Shown here piece by piece: positions 51,146 through 61,556 of a stretch of 64,000 bases of DNA. This stretch comes from Chlorops oryzae (taxonomy: Eukaryota; Arthropoda; Insecta; Diptera; Chloropidae): contig CM035806.1 in NCBI GenBank assembly GCA_020466095.1, positions 115,424,737 to 115,488,736 on the forward strand. The letters run 5' to 3'. The notes under the pieces are model-generated. The model saw nothing but the letters and a program-made list of their open reading frames with translations. It was not told the origin of the DNA and searched no databases. The translations under genes were made by a program, and so were the position numbers. Position 1 is the stretch's first letter; each line of letters starts with the position of its first letter.

Positions 51146-52246
51146 GAGGCATTCTTTTATAAACCGAACAAGAAAAGGGAAAAAATGAAATTAGGTCTTT
51201 CGAATTGCGCAAATTTTTTGGTACAGCTTCTAGACATGAAACTATTCAACATGTAGTGCAAAATTTGTCTCGAAATGCATTATTCACGGAAGACCGTTAC
51301 TTTAAAGTTGCGGAAAATCTGATTTTTTTAAAAATTATCTGCTTTTAAAAACCTTATATCTCCTGTTCCACTTGGCCGATTTGACTCGGGTTTTCACCTC
51401 TTGATAGATAATTTTATGCGCTTTAAATCTGCGTTCATATTTTTGGCATATGTTTTATAAAACACATAGAAAAATGCAGTTGAATTTTTAAAATTCACTT
51501 TTAAAGCAGGCGCCCCAAAAATAACATATTTTTTCCAACACCATTGTGTGCGCCATAATATTTTCCTTAATAAGGTAAGTGTACCACGTAAGGCCCGGCT
51601 CCTCGTAAGGCCCACTTTCATTTTAACCAACTTCTAACTATCAAATGTTTCTGTACTTTGAAATAACAAGTATAACTCCCTAAATAAAATTACATAGCCA
51701 CCTCGATTGCGAGATTTAAAATTAATGAAATTTTCTTCGAATATTTTTAAGGAATTACAGATTTCACGTTATAAAATGGTTAATAACTTTCAAATAACAA
51801 AAAACGCTATTCTAGAAAAAAGTTTATATTAAGGAAAAAATTATGGCGCACACAATGGTGTTGGAAAAAATATGTTATTTTTGGGGCGCCTGCTTTAAAA
51901 GTGAATTTTAAAAATTCAACTGCATTTTTCTATGTGTTTTATAAAACATATGCCAAAAATATGAACGCAGATTTCAAGCGCATAAAATTATCTATCAAGA
52001 GGTGAAAACCCGAGTCAAATCGGCCAAGTGGAACAGGAGATATAAGGGTTTTTAAAAGCAGATAATTTTTAAAAAAAATCAGATTTTCAGCAACTTTAAA
52101 GTAACGGTCTTCCGTGCATAATGCATTTCGAGAAAAATTTTGTACTGCATATTGAATAGCTTCATTTGTAGAAACTGTAAAAAACTTTTTGAAGCAATCG
52201 GGGATATTCAGTCCAAAAATGTGTTCGGTTTGTAAAAGAATGACCC
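51146..52246. mobile_element. 1.1-kb foldback element with ~420-bp arms, in the RT active site
   Basis: Ends GAGGCATTCTTTTATAAACC and (reverse complement of right end) GGGTCATTCTTTTACAAACC. The arms (about 51146-51570 and 51825-52246) are near-perfect reverse complements, for example CAGGCGCCCCAAAAATAACA in the left arm versus TGTTATTTTTGGGGCGCCTG in the right arm. The loop of ~250 bp has no ORF. A 4-bp AT repeat is duplicated at the junction (exact bases ambiguous). The transcript would form a very long hairpin. Confidence 0.92.
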
Positions 52247-54549
52247 ATATATAGATGACATTATAGTTTTTGGCAAAACAATATCAGAGCATAATTCAAA
52301 TCTTCAGCAAGTATTCCAAAGATTACAAAAATACAATTTACAGTTAAATGCATCAAAATGTAACTTTTTTAAAAACGAAGTAATATTTTTAGGTCATAAA
52401 ATAACAGACCTTGGCGTAACAACTGACCCAGAAAAATGCAAGGTAGTGAAAGACTTTCCAAGACCTACAAATTCAAATGAAGTAAGAAGATTCGTTGCAT
52501 TTTGCAATTATTATTGAAAATTCGTAAAAAACTTTGCAGAAATGGCAAACCCCCTGAATAATTTACTCAAAAAGAACGTAGTTTTTAATTGGAGCCCTGA
52601 ATGCGAAAAATCATTTCAAATATTAAAAACCTCACTAATTAATCCACCTATCTGACAATATCCAAATATCCAAAAAGAATTCATTTTAACAACAGACGCC
52701 TCAAATTATGCACTTGGTGCAGTACTTTCTCAAGGTACAATAGGATCTGATCTTCCAATTGCATATGCAAGTAGATCTTTAAATACACACGAACTAAATA
52801 AACCAATAATAGAAAAAGAACTTTTAGCTATTCATTGGGCGATAAATCATTTCAGACCTTACCTCTATGGAAAAACTTTCAAAATAGTAACAGATCATAG
52901 ACCATTAGTTTCATTGTTTAAACACAAAAACCCCTCTTCAAAACTCACCAGAATTCGAATGGATCTCATGGAATATGATTTTGAGATCATATACAAACAA
53001 GGAAAATTAAACACTAATGCTGATGCACTTTCTAGAATTCCAGTAAATTCTAATGAATTAAGAACTTTGATACCATGCATTGCAGCAATAACTAGAAGTA
53101 CAACTAAAAATGTGACCCGTCCAAATAGAACACCTACCCCCACAAAGAGGATTAGCTATCCGCACATGTGGGAATGCATATCTATTTCGGATGTACGAAA
53201 TTTGCCAATTCTTAAATTTGTGCAAACACAAGGGGAGAATAAATGTACAAAACGTAAAAATCTGCAGACTTTTGCCATCATTAACAACGATGTTCTTATT
53301 GAATCAAGCGACAAAGCATACTGCACAAAACTAGTTTTGGAGAAGCTGATTTCAATATTACACTGCAATGGCATAAGTAAGCTAGCTCTTTCTAAGAAAG
53401 ACCTAGTATTTGAAACTATAAGTCAACAAGAATTAAAATCATTATATGAAGAAACACTGCAGAAACAAATAAATAAGGGATTGTGCACTCCAATAAATAT
53501 TATTTTGTTCGAACCCCCCGAACCAATTAAATACGACCCTGATCAGTTACGTCTCATTAAAGAAAATCACTTGTCTTTACTCGGAGGTCACAATGGTGTA
53601 AACAGGACAATAGCTAAGTTGAAACAACGCTATGTCTGGAAAGGTATGAATAAAATGGTAAAGAAATTCATACAAAATTGCGAAATTTGCAAAAAAATAA
53701 AATTACCGTACATACTAAAGAGAAGATGATAATCACTGAAACCCCTTCTAGTCCTTTTGAAGTAGTATCAATTGACACAATAGGACCCTTACGCCCATCA
53801 AATAATTTCAGGTATATTTTAACTCTACAATGCGACTTAACCAAATACGTCGAAGCTTTCCCTATGACATCTAAAGAATCATTAGAAGTAGCAAAAACGA
53901 TAGTAGAAAAATTCATTTTAAAATATGGTCATTTAAAAACAATGAAAACAGATATGGGAAAAGAATTTGTAAATCAAACTATTTCAGAAATTTGTAGTTT
54001 ATTAAACATTGAACAAAAAACCTCAACACCCTATCACCACGAATCTTTAGGTGGAATAGAAAGAAATCATATAGTTTTCAACGAATATCTTTTATGTTGC
54101 ACTGAAGACGCAGAATGGGATAAGAATATACCTTACTATACGTTCTCTTATAATACCACTCCACATACAAGCACAAAATACAACCCCTTTGAATTAATAT
54201 TTGGAAGATTACCAAGCTTGCCAACAAAAATTTACAGTAACGAACCTATTTACAATTTTAATCGTTTCAAAATGAGCTCAAAGTGAGATTACAAAACGCA
54301 CATGAGAATGCAAGAAAGTATTTGATTAACTCAAAAATTAAAAATAAAGAATGTTATGACAAGATTTCAAATCCTATTGAATTTAAGATAGGTAGCCTAG
54401 TTTTCTTAAGAAATTATGCAGGTAAGAAATTAGACAGTCCTTATGAATGTCCTTTTAAGATATTAGAACGACAAGGTGTTAATTCAGTAATATTGTATAA
54501 GAATAAAAGAAAACTAGTGCATAACAACAATTTAAAACTATGTGAGTAA
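52247..54549 (+). pseudogene. pol: Pol of the mdg1-like element, part 2: RT end, RNase H, integrase
   Basis: Resumes at the IDDIIVFG of the active site, then VIFLGHKITDLGVTTDPEK. In-frame TGA codons at 52515 and 52653 interrupt. RNase H has TTDASNYALGAVLSQG and VTDHRPLVSLF. The integrase follows: zinc domain LLGGHNGVNRTIAKLKQRYV then CEICKKIK, a frameshift near 53695, and a core with DTIGPL, KTDMGKEFV and the GGIERNHIVFNEY glutamate. Another frameshift near 54275 precedes the C-terminal part (LRLQNAHENARKYLINSKIK, KIGSLVFLRNYAG), ending at 54547. All integrase catalytic residues are present, but the gene cannot be translated as one protein. Confidence 0.9.
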
Positions 54550-54771
54550 AAAAATACACAAAATATAGATACTATATATTATATTAAGCATTAGTTAGAA
54601 GCATGCGATAAGTAAATTTTTACACGATAATTAAACTTTTAAGGCGAAATGTAGATTTTAAGGCAATACTATATTCTAAGATGCTTAACACAAATAATTT
54701 TCTACTTCGTATGTATATACAAAAAAAAAACAAAAAAAACAACAATTTTTTTTTTCTCTACAGGGTGAGGG

Positions 54772-55259
54772 TGTAGTATGTATACACACGAACGCACAAA
54801 CTCATTTTTCCACTTCATTCACGACATAAATGGTTTCGTATGACCAAATTCTTTGCAAGCTGCACTCATTGCACGAGCAACATATTTTGCAGGCAGCGTC
54901 GTCGAATCGTGGGAAAGTGTTTTGTCAGCATACCTCACAAGCTAATTCATAAGATTCTATATTTTTCAATTGTAATTCATTTATGCTTACTTAACATATT
55001 TTTGATATAAATAAAGCTTGAAGTTCAGTTGGAACTTCAGATTGGATTTACATGCGAAACCTTTTGCTTTTCCATTCTCAATAATTGGCGTATCTCCGCC
55101 GTATAAATATAGAGATATTGGGCGCTAGCCGCCAAATAGATTTGCGAGTCCTGCCGCTCAGCAATAGCGGGGCATAACAAAATAAAAACCTTTAGGATAT
55201 AAAGAAATAAAAACTATAAAATAAAAATATTAATTCTTCTACGCGAAGGATACACTACA
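54772..55259 (+). repeat. 3' LTR (488 bp)
   Basis: Same length as the 5' LTR. Differences seen: CGAACGCACAA vs CGAACACACAA, TTTCGTATG vs TTTCATATG, ATTCATAAG vs ATTCAAAAG. GATT follows at 55260-55263. Confidence 0.97.
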
Positions 55260-55263
55260 GATT

Positions 55264-55633
55264 AAATAAAAGTGATTTAGATCCAAACTCTCTCTAAGTT
55301 GAACCAATTTTCGCCTCTATGGCAAAAGGCGTTAGCATGGCCTTATTTGGGTCCGTTACCTTACTCAATAAAGCCTAGTTTAAAAAAAATTTATCTAGGA
55401 CTTTTTAAAAAAAAATTTTTTTTGTTAAATCAAGTTTTTCTATCGTGTTTTCCCCAATAGCAGGGCAAAAACTTTTTTCTTTTTGTTGAAATGTTAGGGT
55501 GTTCAAGCTGAATTTGAAAGATCGTTAGGAAAAAAAATGTGGGAGTTTTTTCAGAATTTTGGAAAGAGGGAACCTCGGGCTTTTCAGACGATGTATGGAG
55601 AGAAAAGACGTTCAGATTCAGGCTACCGGCGTA
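55264..55633. other. No gene seen
   Basis: Flank of the LTR element; contains the inverted counterpart of the word at 46814. No coding sequence recognised. Confidence 0.4.
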
Positions 55634-56205
55634 CAGTGGTTCAGACTGAGGTTAGGTCGGTAAAAAATCTGTAACTTTTGAACCAATAGAGACAATTATA
55701 TAATTTTTTCGCCATTTCGCCTTTATAAAAACCGCCCACTTTTCCAATTTTTTGAAATCATATTACTTGCCTTTACACATGTTCAAATAACAAATTTTAC
55801 CAAAATATCTTGAAGGACTTCGATCTTAGAGCAGTTTTTGTGATTTTCGTACAAGACCCTTTTATATTCGTGCATGCGGAATGCACCCTCTTTTTTGGTA
55901 TAATGGAAAGTTTCACAATGATGTTGGCAGTTGTTGGCAATAAAGTATACATTTTTGAAAAGAAAATAGTTTTGGCTTTCCAATAAATGTAATTTTGTTT
56001 TGAAGATTTTTGATGCAAACAAGTTATACTCTTGCAAAATAAGAAAATCGTATAAAATTGGAGCTTAAAAAAAAATATTATAATAGATATTTTCGATACA
56101 AGTGTCGAAATGAAGCTTTTTTTTGCACGAGTGGTAAATGTTGTAAAACGAGGCGCAGCCGACATTGGGCATTTTTGGCCGACCCACTGAAATTCTGAAC
56201 CACTG
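55634..56205. mobile_element. 572-bp MITE, CAGTGGTTCAGA ends (Tc1/mariner-like)
   Basis: Left CAGTGGTTCAGACTGAGG, right as reverse complement CAGTGGTTCAGAATTTCAGT, both leading to GGTCGG. TA precedes the left end; the right flank is TG, so the duplication is not exact. The 151-codon minus frame within it has no motif. Confidence 0.7.
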
Positions 56206-56557
56206 TGCGGCGGCTCAAAATTTTGGTATCTATCAAAAACTGACATGTGCAAAACGATTGAGCAATGTTTAGAGGGGGATAATGGACCTATTTTTTGTGT
56301 TTTTACGAATTTTTTTTTGTGTTTGTGAGAAATTTTAAATGTTTTTTGTTGTCTTAGAGAATTTAAAATTTTTTGTTTTTGTTTTTGAGAATTTTATTGT
56401 TTTTTTTTGTGTTTTTGAGAATTTTATTAATGAATGAAACATACATGATAATGTTCCTTTAATTTAACTTTCTATTGTTGCCGTGGCAACGTGCGCCGGT
56501 ACAGGTAGTGTTTATTAAATTTTCTCAGCACATTGCCTTCTTAGCTCAACGTTTTGC

Positions 56558-57530
56558 CTATTTGTGCTTAAGAATGCTTAGCTTTGCTTCACGCTTACGT
56601 TTATCTTCAGCAACAGTCCACTGGCAGTGTTTGAATAATAAAACGGTAATTAGTTTGTCTAAAAGAGATAATTTATGATTATAACAATCATCGGTTTCGT
56701 CGAACCACTTTGAAAAATTGCTTTCAGAAGTACATTTTATGCATTGTTGCATTATGTATTGTTTTATATTTTTTTGTTTTTTGTTCTCCTTAAAAATATA
56801 TTCAAAAGCCTTAATATGTATTTTGCTGATTTCAAAAAATATGTCAGACGGCGCACATAGCTTTCCAAAGTCGGTTGGGCTGGAGTATTTTTTTTCATTT
56901 ATAAACCTTTCTGAAGGAGAAGTCAAAAGTTAAGTTTCTTTTAATATTGTTTTTTTGCAATTCGGGCAATTCACAGCCCTTGCAATGTAACCAACAAAAT
57001 ATCTACTGGAGGTTAATTCCACAGGTATTTCGAGAGATGTAAAATTGTCCATATTGGTGTCAAAGTAGGCTTCATTATCTTTAACAAGATTGCTGAGAGA
57101 TAATGCAATATTTGGAGTTTCTTTTTCTTTCGCATTGTCATTGGACTCATAAATAATTGAGTCAAATTCGACTGGAAGCATAATGTCATTATCTGCTTCA
57201 CAATTAGCCTTATTTGTAAATTTAAATAGACTTAGCGAAAGCAACTTTGCAATGATCACGTTAAACTCATGCACAGAAGGGTTCCGGCAGTTGCCCCCTT
57301 TAGCGCGAACGCATGCAAATAAATTTTCAATGTGATCTTCGTTAAGTCGCCCAGTTAACACAAAAAAGTTAGATGAGTTGCTTTTCAAAAGAGCTGAAGT
57401 TAGTTGGAAAATCCCTTCGGTAGATTGCAGTAAGCCTTCAATGCAAAAAATGGCGTTGCCAAGGGTATTTACGTCCTGGAAATAAGCCTGCAACTTTTTC
57501 ATTTTTTGCCAAACTAGGTTGTCAATTTGC
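56558..57530 (-). pseudogene. P-element/THAP9-superfamily transposase C-terminus
   Basis: The minus strand from 57530 reads LVWQKMKKLQAYFQDVNTLG, GLLQSTEGIFQLTSALLKS and the diagnostic P-superfamily motif FFVLTGRLNEDHIENLFACV followed by RAKGGNCRNPSVHEFNVIIA. Next come a Cys-containing GYIARAVNCPNCKKTI segment and, after an in-frame TAA at 56927-56929, the tail FGKLCAPSDIFFEISKIHIK to a stop at 56558. The THAP zinc finger and most of the RNase-H-like core are cut off at 57531 by a hAT end. Only one stop in about 320 codons suggests moderate age. P-superfamily genes include domesticated ones, but the nested insertions argue for a dead transposon. Confidence 0.85.
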
Positions 57531-57659
57531 CAGTGCCGTAGCAACCATAGGGGCAAGAGGGGGCTTTCCCCCCACGCATTTTTGTTTTTGCCCATGAAAA
57601 AAATTAAAAAAAGGAGAAAAAATAAATGACAATCGAAAAAACAATGATATTCAATTATA
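57531..57659. mobile_element. One end of a hAT-like element
   Basis: CAGTGCCGTAGCAACCATAG begins exactly where P coding stops and leads into a GGGGGCTTTCCCCCC hairpin. The arrangement matches the subterminal G/C hairpin of the hAT at 2677. A Helitron interrupts it at 57660; the other end is not in the window. Confidence 0.6.
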
Positions 57660-57959
57660 TCTATATATATAAAAATCAAATGGTGTGCGTATGTAATCGA
57701 TAACCGTCTAAACTATCAGACCGATTTCAAAACCAAAACATGCGTTGGAAAGGTCTTTTTGGGGAGCAGGTTATAGGCTATTGAAATATTAAAAAGATAA
57801 ATGTGTGCGTGAAATAATGGCCAAAAAGCCGCGGATTGTTCATTATTCACTCTAACTAAGCTGTAAAGAAAATTTGATCACATGGCCATAGCAAAAAAAT
57901 TTTCATGAAAATTCAAATTCAATTTCGATTTCGGTCAGATGCCAACAGAAACATACTGA

Positions 57960-59045
57960 TCTCTTCCCGTTAAATGTCTACCATCGCCGAAATTCGCGAA
58001 AACCGCATAATTTGGCTTTTTCCTATTTTGAATCGTACACTAAGCAGCCAAATATAGTGCTCTATTAGGGTTAAAAATTGGCCATGTCCACGATTCGTGA
58101 AATTTGCGAAATTTTGATTTTTAGTATTTTGAATCATACACTAAGCAGCCAAATATAGTGCTCCATTAGGGTTAAAAGTTGACCATGTCTACCATGGCCG
58201 AAATTCGCGAAAACCGCATAATTTGGCTTTTTCCTATTTTGAATCGTACATTAAGCAACCAAATATAGTGCTCTATTAGGGTTAAAAATTGGCCATGTCC
58301 ACGATTCGCAAAATTTTGCAAAATTTAAATTTCACTATTTTGAATCGTGCATTTAACAGCCAAATATATTGTTCTATTAGAGTTAAAATTTGACCATGAC
58401 CACGATTCGCGAAATTTTGCAAAATTTAAATTTCACTATTTCGAATCGTGCAATTAGCAGCCAAATATATTGTTCTATTAGAGTTAAAATTTGACCATGA
58501 CCACGATTCGCGAAATTTTGCAAAATTTAAATTTCACTATTTTGAATCGTGCATTTAACAGCCAAATATATTGTTCTATTAGAGTTAAAATTTGACCATG
58601 ACCACGATTCGCGAAATTTTGCAAAATTTAAATTTCACTATTTTGAATCGTGCATTTAACAGCCAAATATATTGTTCTATTAGAGTTAAAATTTGACCAT
58701 GACCACGATTCGCGAAATTTTGCAAAATTTAAATTTCACTATTTTGAATCGTGCATTTAACAGCCAAATATATTGTTCTATTAGAGTTAAAATTTGACCA
58801 TGACCACGATTCGCGAAATTTTGCAAAATTTAAATTTCACAATTTTGAATCGTGCATTTAACAGCCAAATATATTGTTCTATTAGAGTTAAAATTTGACC
58901 ATGACCACGATTCGCGAAATTTTGCAAAATTTAAATTTCACTATTTTGAATCGTGCATTTAACAGCCAAATATATTGTTCTATTAGAGTTAAAATTTGAC
59001 CATGACCACGATTCGCGAAATTTGCAAAACTTTAATTTTCGCATT
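57960..59045 (+). repeat. 101-bp tandem array inside the Helitron (~10 copies)
   Basis: GACCATGACCACGATTCGCG at 58392, 58493, 58594, 58695, 58796, 58897 and 58998 gives an exact 101-bp period. More divergent copies (GACCATGTCTACCATGGCCG, GGCCATGTCCACGATTCG) occur at 57960-58300. The right-hand copies are nearly identical, indicating recent amplification. Confidence 0.95.
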
Positions 59046-59181
59046 GCAGTACAGAGTAAGGCCCCTGCTCTGAATGTGCTGAGGAAAAGGTATATGTGCA
59101 ATCGGCTAAGCCGATGTAAACTTCCTGGGATATATTATCCCAATAAAGTTTTTAGGTGGGACATATTACGAATTTTTCTTC

Positions 59182-59199
59182 TGCCCGGGCAACGTCGGG
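59182..59199 (+). terminator. Helitron 3'-end-type hairpin
   Basis: GCCCGGGCAACGTCGGGC, with a GCCCG/CGGGC stem, resembles the hairpin preceding the CTAG terminus in Helitrons (a rolling-circle termination signal). No CTAG follows. Confidence 0.55.
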
Positions 59200-60055
59200 C
59201 GATTTCAAAACCAAAACATGCGTTGGAAAGGTCTTTTTGGGGAGCAGGTTATAGGCTATTGAAATGTCCAAAAAGATGAATGTATGCGTGATATAATGGA
59301 CAGAAAGCTGCAAATACAAATACAAAACTGTGAATTCATTTTAATATTGTAGCATCTAGGAGCTTTTGGAGATTGTGAGAAATGAAAATAATATCATTTG
59401 AAAAACTGAAATAAAAAAATTTATTTTGCTTTTTCAAAACATCATATTAATGCCGCGGCAAAGACGGAGCAATCTTGCACGGCGCACGCGTAATGCTACA
59501 AGCGTACTTGCTCTTAGAAGAGGCGAAAGTGATGAGCAGCGCGCAAATCGAAATGACTTGACACGAGAACGTAACTCAAGATTGCGTTCTGCCCGAACAG
59601 AACAGGAAATATAAGCGATTAATGCTATTCATCGTGCTAGAATGAGACTCAGTCGTGGTCTATCACATGAAGATCAATTGCAGCAAAATTTGAACAGGCG
59701 TACACAAAGGCAGGCGCGTGCTGTGGGAAATTTAGAGCGTGCCGCGTTTAACTATAATAACGCAATCGATTATAGTTCGCACCGTTCTGTTTTAATTGGT
59801 GTAATGAATCAAGTGTGCCAACATTGTAATGCATTGAAATTCCCAAATGAAACACCAGGTATGTGCTGTTCAAATGGAAAAGTTAAACTACCAGAATTGA
59901 ATCCACCACCAGAACCATTGCTTTCATTGGTGGCAGGAATAACACCACTATCGAAGCATTTTTTGTCGAAAATTCAGAATTATAATTCATGTTTTCAAAT
60001 GACTTCGTTTGGTGCAACAAATATTATTCGCGATAATTTTATGCCCACTTTTAAG

Positions 60056-60982
60056 GTAATTTTATTTTTTAAGGTAATTTTATTTTTGTCTCTTTCGCGC
60101 GGCTGTTTTTGGACCTTTTTTAAAAAAATTCCTGACAGAAAACGAAAAGAGCTTTTTCAATTTTGTTTTTTTATTGTGTTAAGAATTAATTAAATTTAAA
60201 AAAGGAAACATGTTTTCTATGTGAGGGCCGTTCAGTAAGTTCTCGGCCGTCAAATTGGAGGCTCAAAAAAAAAAAAGTTTAGTGCTGGCGGCCACGATTC
60301 CAGGTGTCCAAGTTGCCTCAAATGAAAAAGAAAAACGGGGTTATAATCAGTCATTATGGCATGAACCTCGAAAATAATTGCGATTTTTTTTGACGAAATG
60401 GCGGCCATTGAAAAATGAAAAATCGATTTCGGGTAAAATTTTTTGTATTTCAGTGTAAAAAAAATAGTAAAAAATTTGTTAAAATTATGATTGAGGTTGA
60501 CGCCATAATGGTGACAATTCTGCGTCGATTCCACTTTGTTTCATTAAAATCGGTCCAGCTGGACTGGAGAAATCATGGCCGCCAGTTCAAAAAAGTGGTT
60601 TCGAGATAAATGCGTTGAAAATTACTCATTTTAGCGCAGAGCTTGCTCGACAAAAAAGACTACATCTTCTGAACTATTTCAAATTTCAAAAAACCCTTTT
60701 AGCACGATGGGTGATGTGAATAAAAAATAAGCAAAAGCTACAACAAGCAAAATTTTAAGCAATAGCTACGTTTTTGGGAATAAAAAAACACTTTTAGCTT
60801 TTGCTTACTTTTTATTCACATCACCCAATATTCTCAAATATCCAAGCTATAAAAAATGAAAAAAAAAGTCGCCAAAAAATTTTTGTCAAAGGAGACAACC
60901 CCCTTAAGGCAATTTCGATACGACCGAAATTTTTAACATTTGTTCATATTCTGATCCCATTTATGATTATTCTACAATACAG
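60056..60982 (+). other. 927-bp apparent intron in the Rep gene, containing a hairpin
   Basis: AAG|GTAATT at the left and TACAATACAG|ATT at the right. Excision joins the Rep codons exactly in frame (PTFK then IQGQ). Inside, GGGTGATGTGAATAAAAAAT at 60709 pairs with its inverse at about 60797-60826, a MITE-like hairpin. Frames of 94 and 64 codons inside have no motif. Confidence 0.75.
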
Positions 60983-61490
60983 ATTCAAGGTCAGATTTAT
61001 CACAGAGTTGGTTCATTGTTGCCATTTCCGGATCAAAACTATCAATTTTTGCAAATATATTTCGTTGGTAATTCAAATATTGAAACTGATCAACGTTGTA
61101 GGATTAATTCTGACGTAAGGAGAGGATTAATTGCAGAATTACAAGATCTTTTTCATGAGCACAATGCATTGGTTCGATTGTTTCAAACAGCACTTGATCG
61201 TATGCCGTCCGATAATCATACAATTGTTATTCGAGCTGACAAAACACCTGCTGGAGAACATGCAAGGCGATTTAATGCACCTACAATTGATGATGTAGCT
61301 ATTGTAGTTGTTGGAGAAGAATTTCAAGCACGTGATATTGTGCTTCATCGTCGAAATGCGCAACTTCAACGTGTGTCTGAGACGCATCGCTGTTACGATG
61401 CTTTGCAATATCCTATTATATTTTGGCAAGGAGAGGACGGATACTCTATTGGCATTAAAATGATGAATCCATCAAATCATGCGACAAATG

Positions 61491-61556
61491 GTGTGTTAAA
61501 TTAAAAATATTCTTCACTAATGGCAAATTCATTCAATTTTAATATTTTATTTATAG
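61491..61556 (+). other. 66-bp apparent intron in the Rep gene
   Basis: AATG|GTGTGT...TTTATAG|CTGG. It contains in-frame stops, and its removal splices NHATN to AGEEINKNVS in frame, matching the usual Helitron protein. The length is typical of short fly introns. Confidence 0.75.

Larger units (their letters stand above)
47589..55259 (+). mobile_element. Complete mdg1/412-like LTR retrotransposon, 7.7 kb
   Basis: 488-bp LTRs (47589-48076 and 54772-55259) with TGTAGTATG...CACTACA ends and a 4-bp duplication GATT. Three base differences between LTRs by my count (about 99.4% identity). Primer binding site right after the 5' LTR, purine-rich CAGGGTGAGGG before the 3' LTR. The internal order is a small membrane-protein ORF, gag, then pol (protease, reverse transcriptase, RNase H, integrase). 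No env. Pol is damaged by several frameshifts and stops, an internal deletion and a 1.1-kb foldback insertion. Confidence 0.95.

Noticed and set aside
55783..56252. 151-residue minus-strand ORF
   Set aside because: Lies inside a MITE with inverted ends and has no recognisable motif.
56475..56933. Plus-strand ORFs of 67-71 codons
   Set aside because: Antisense of the P-superfamily transposase.
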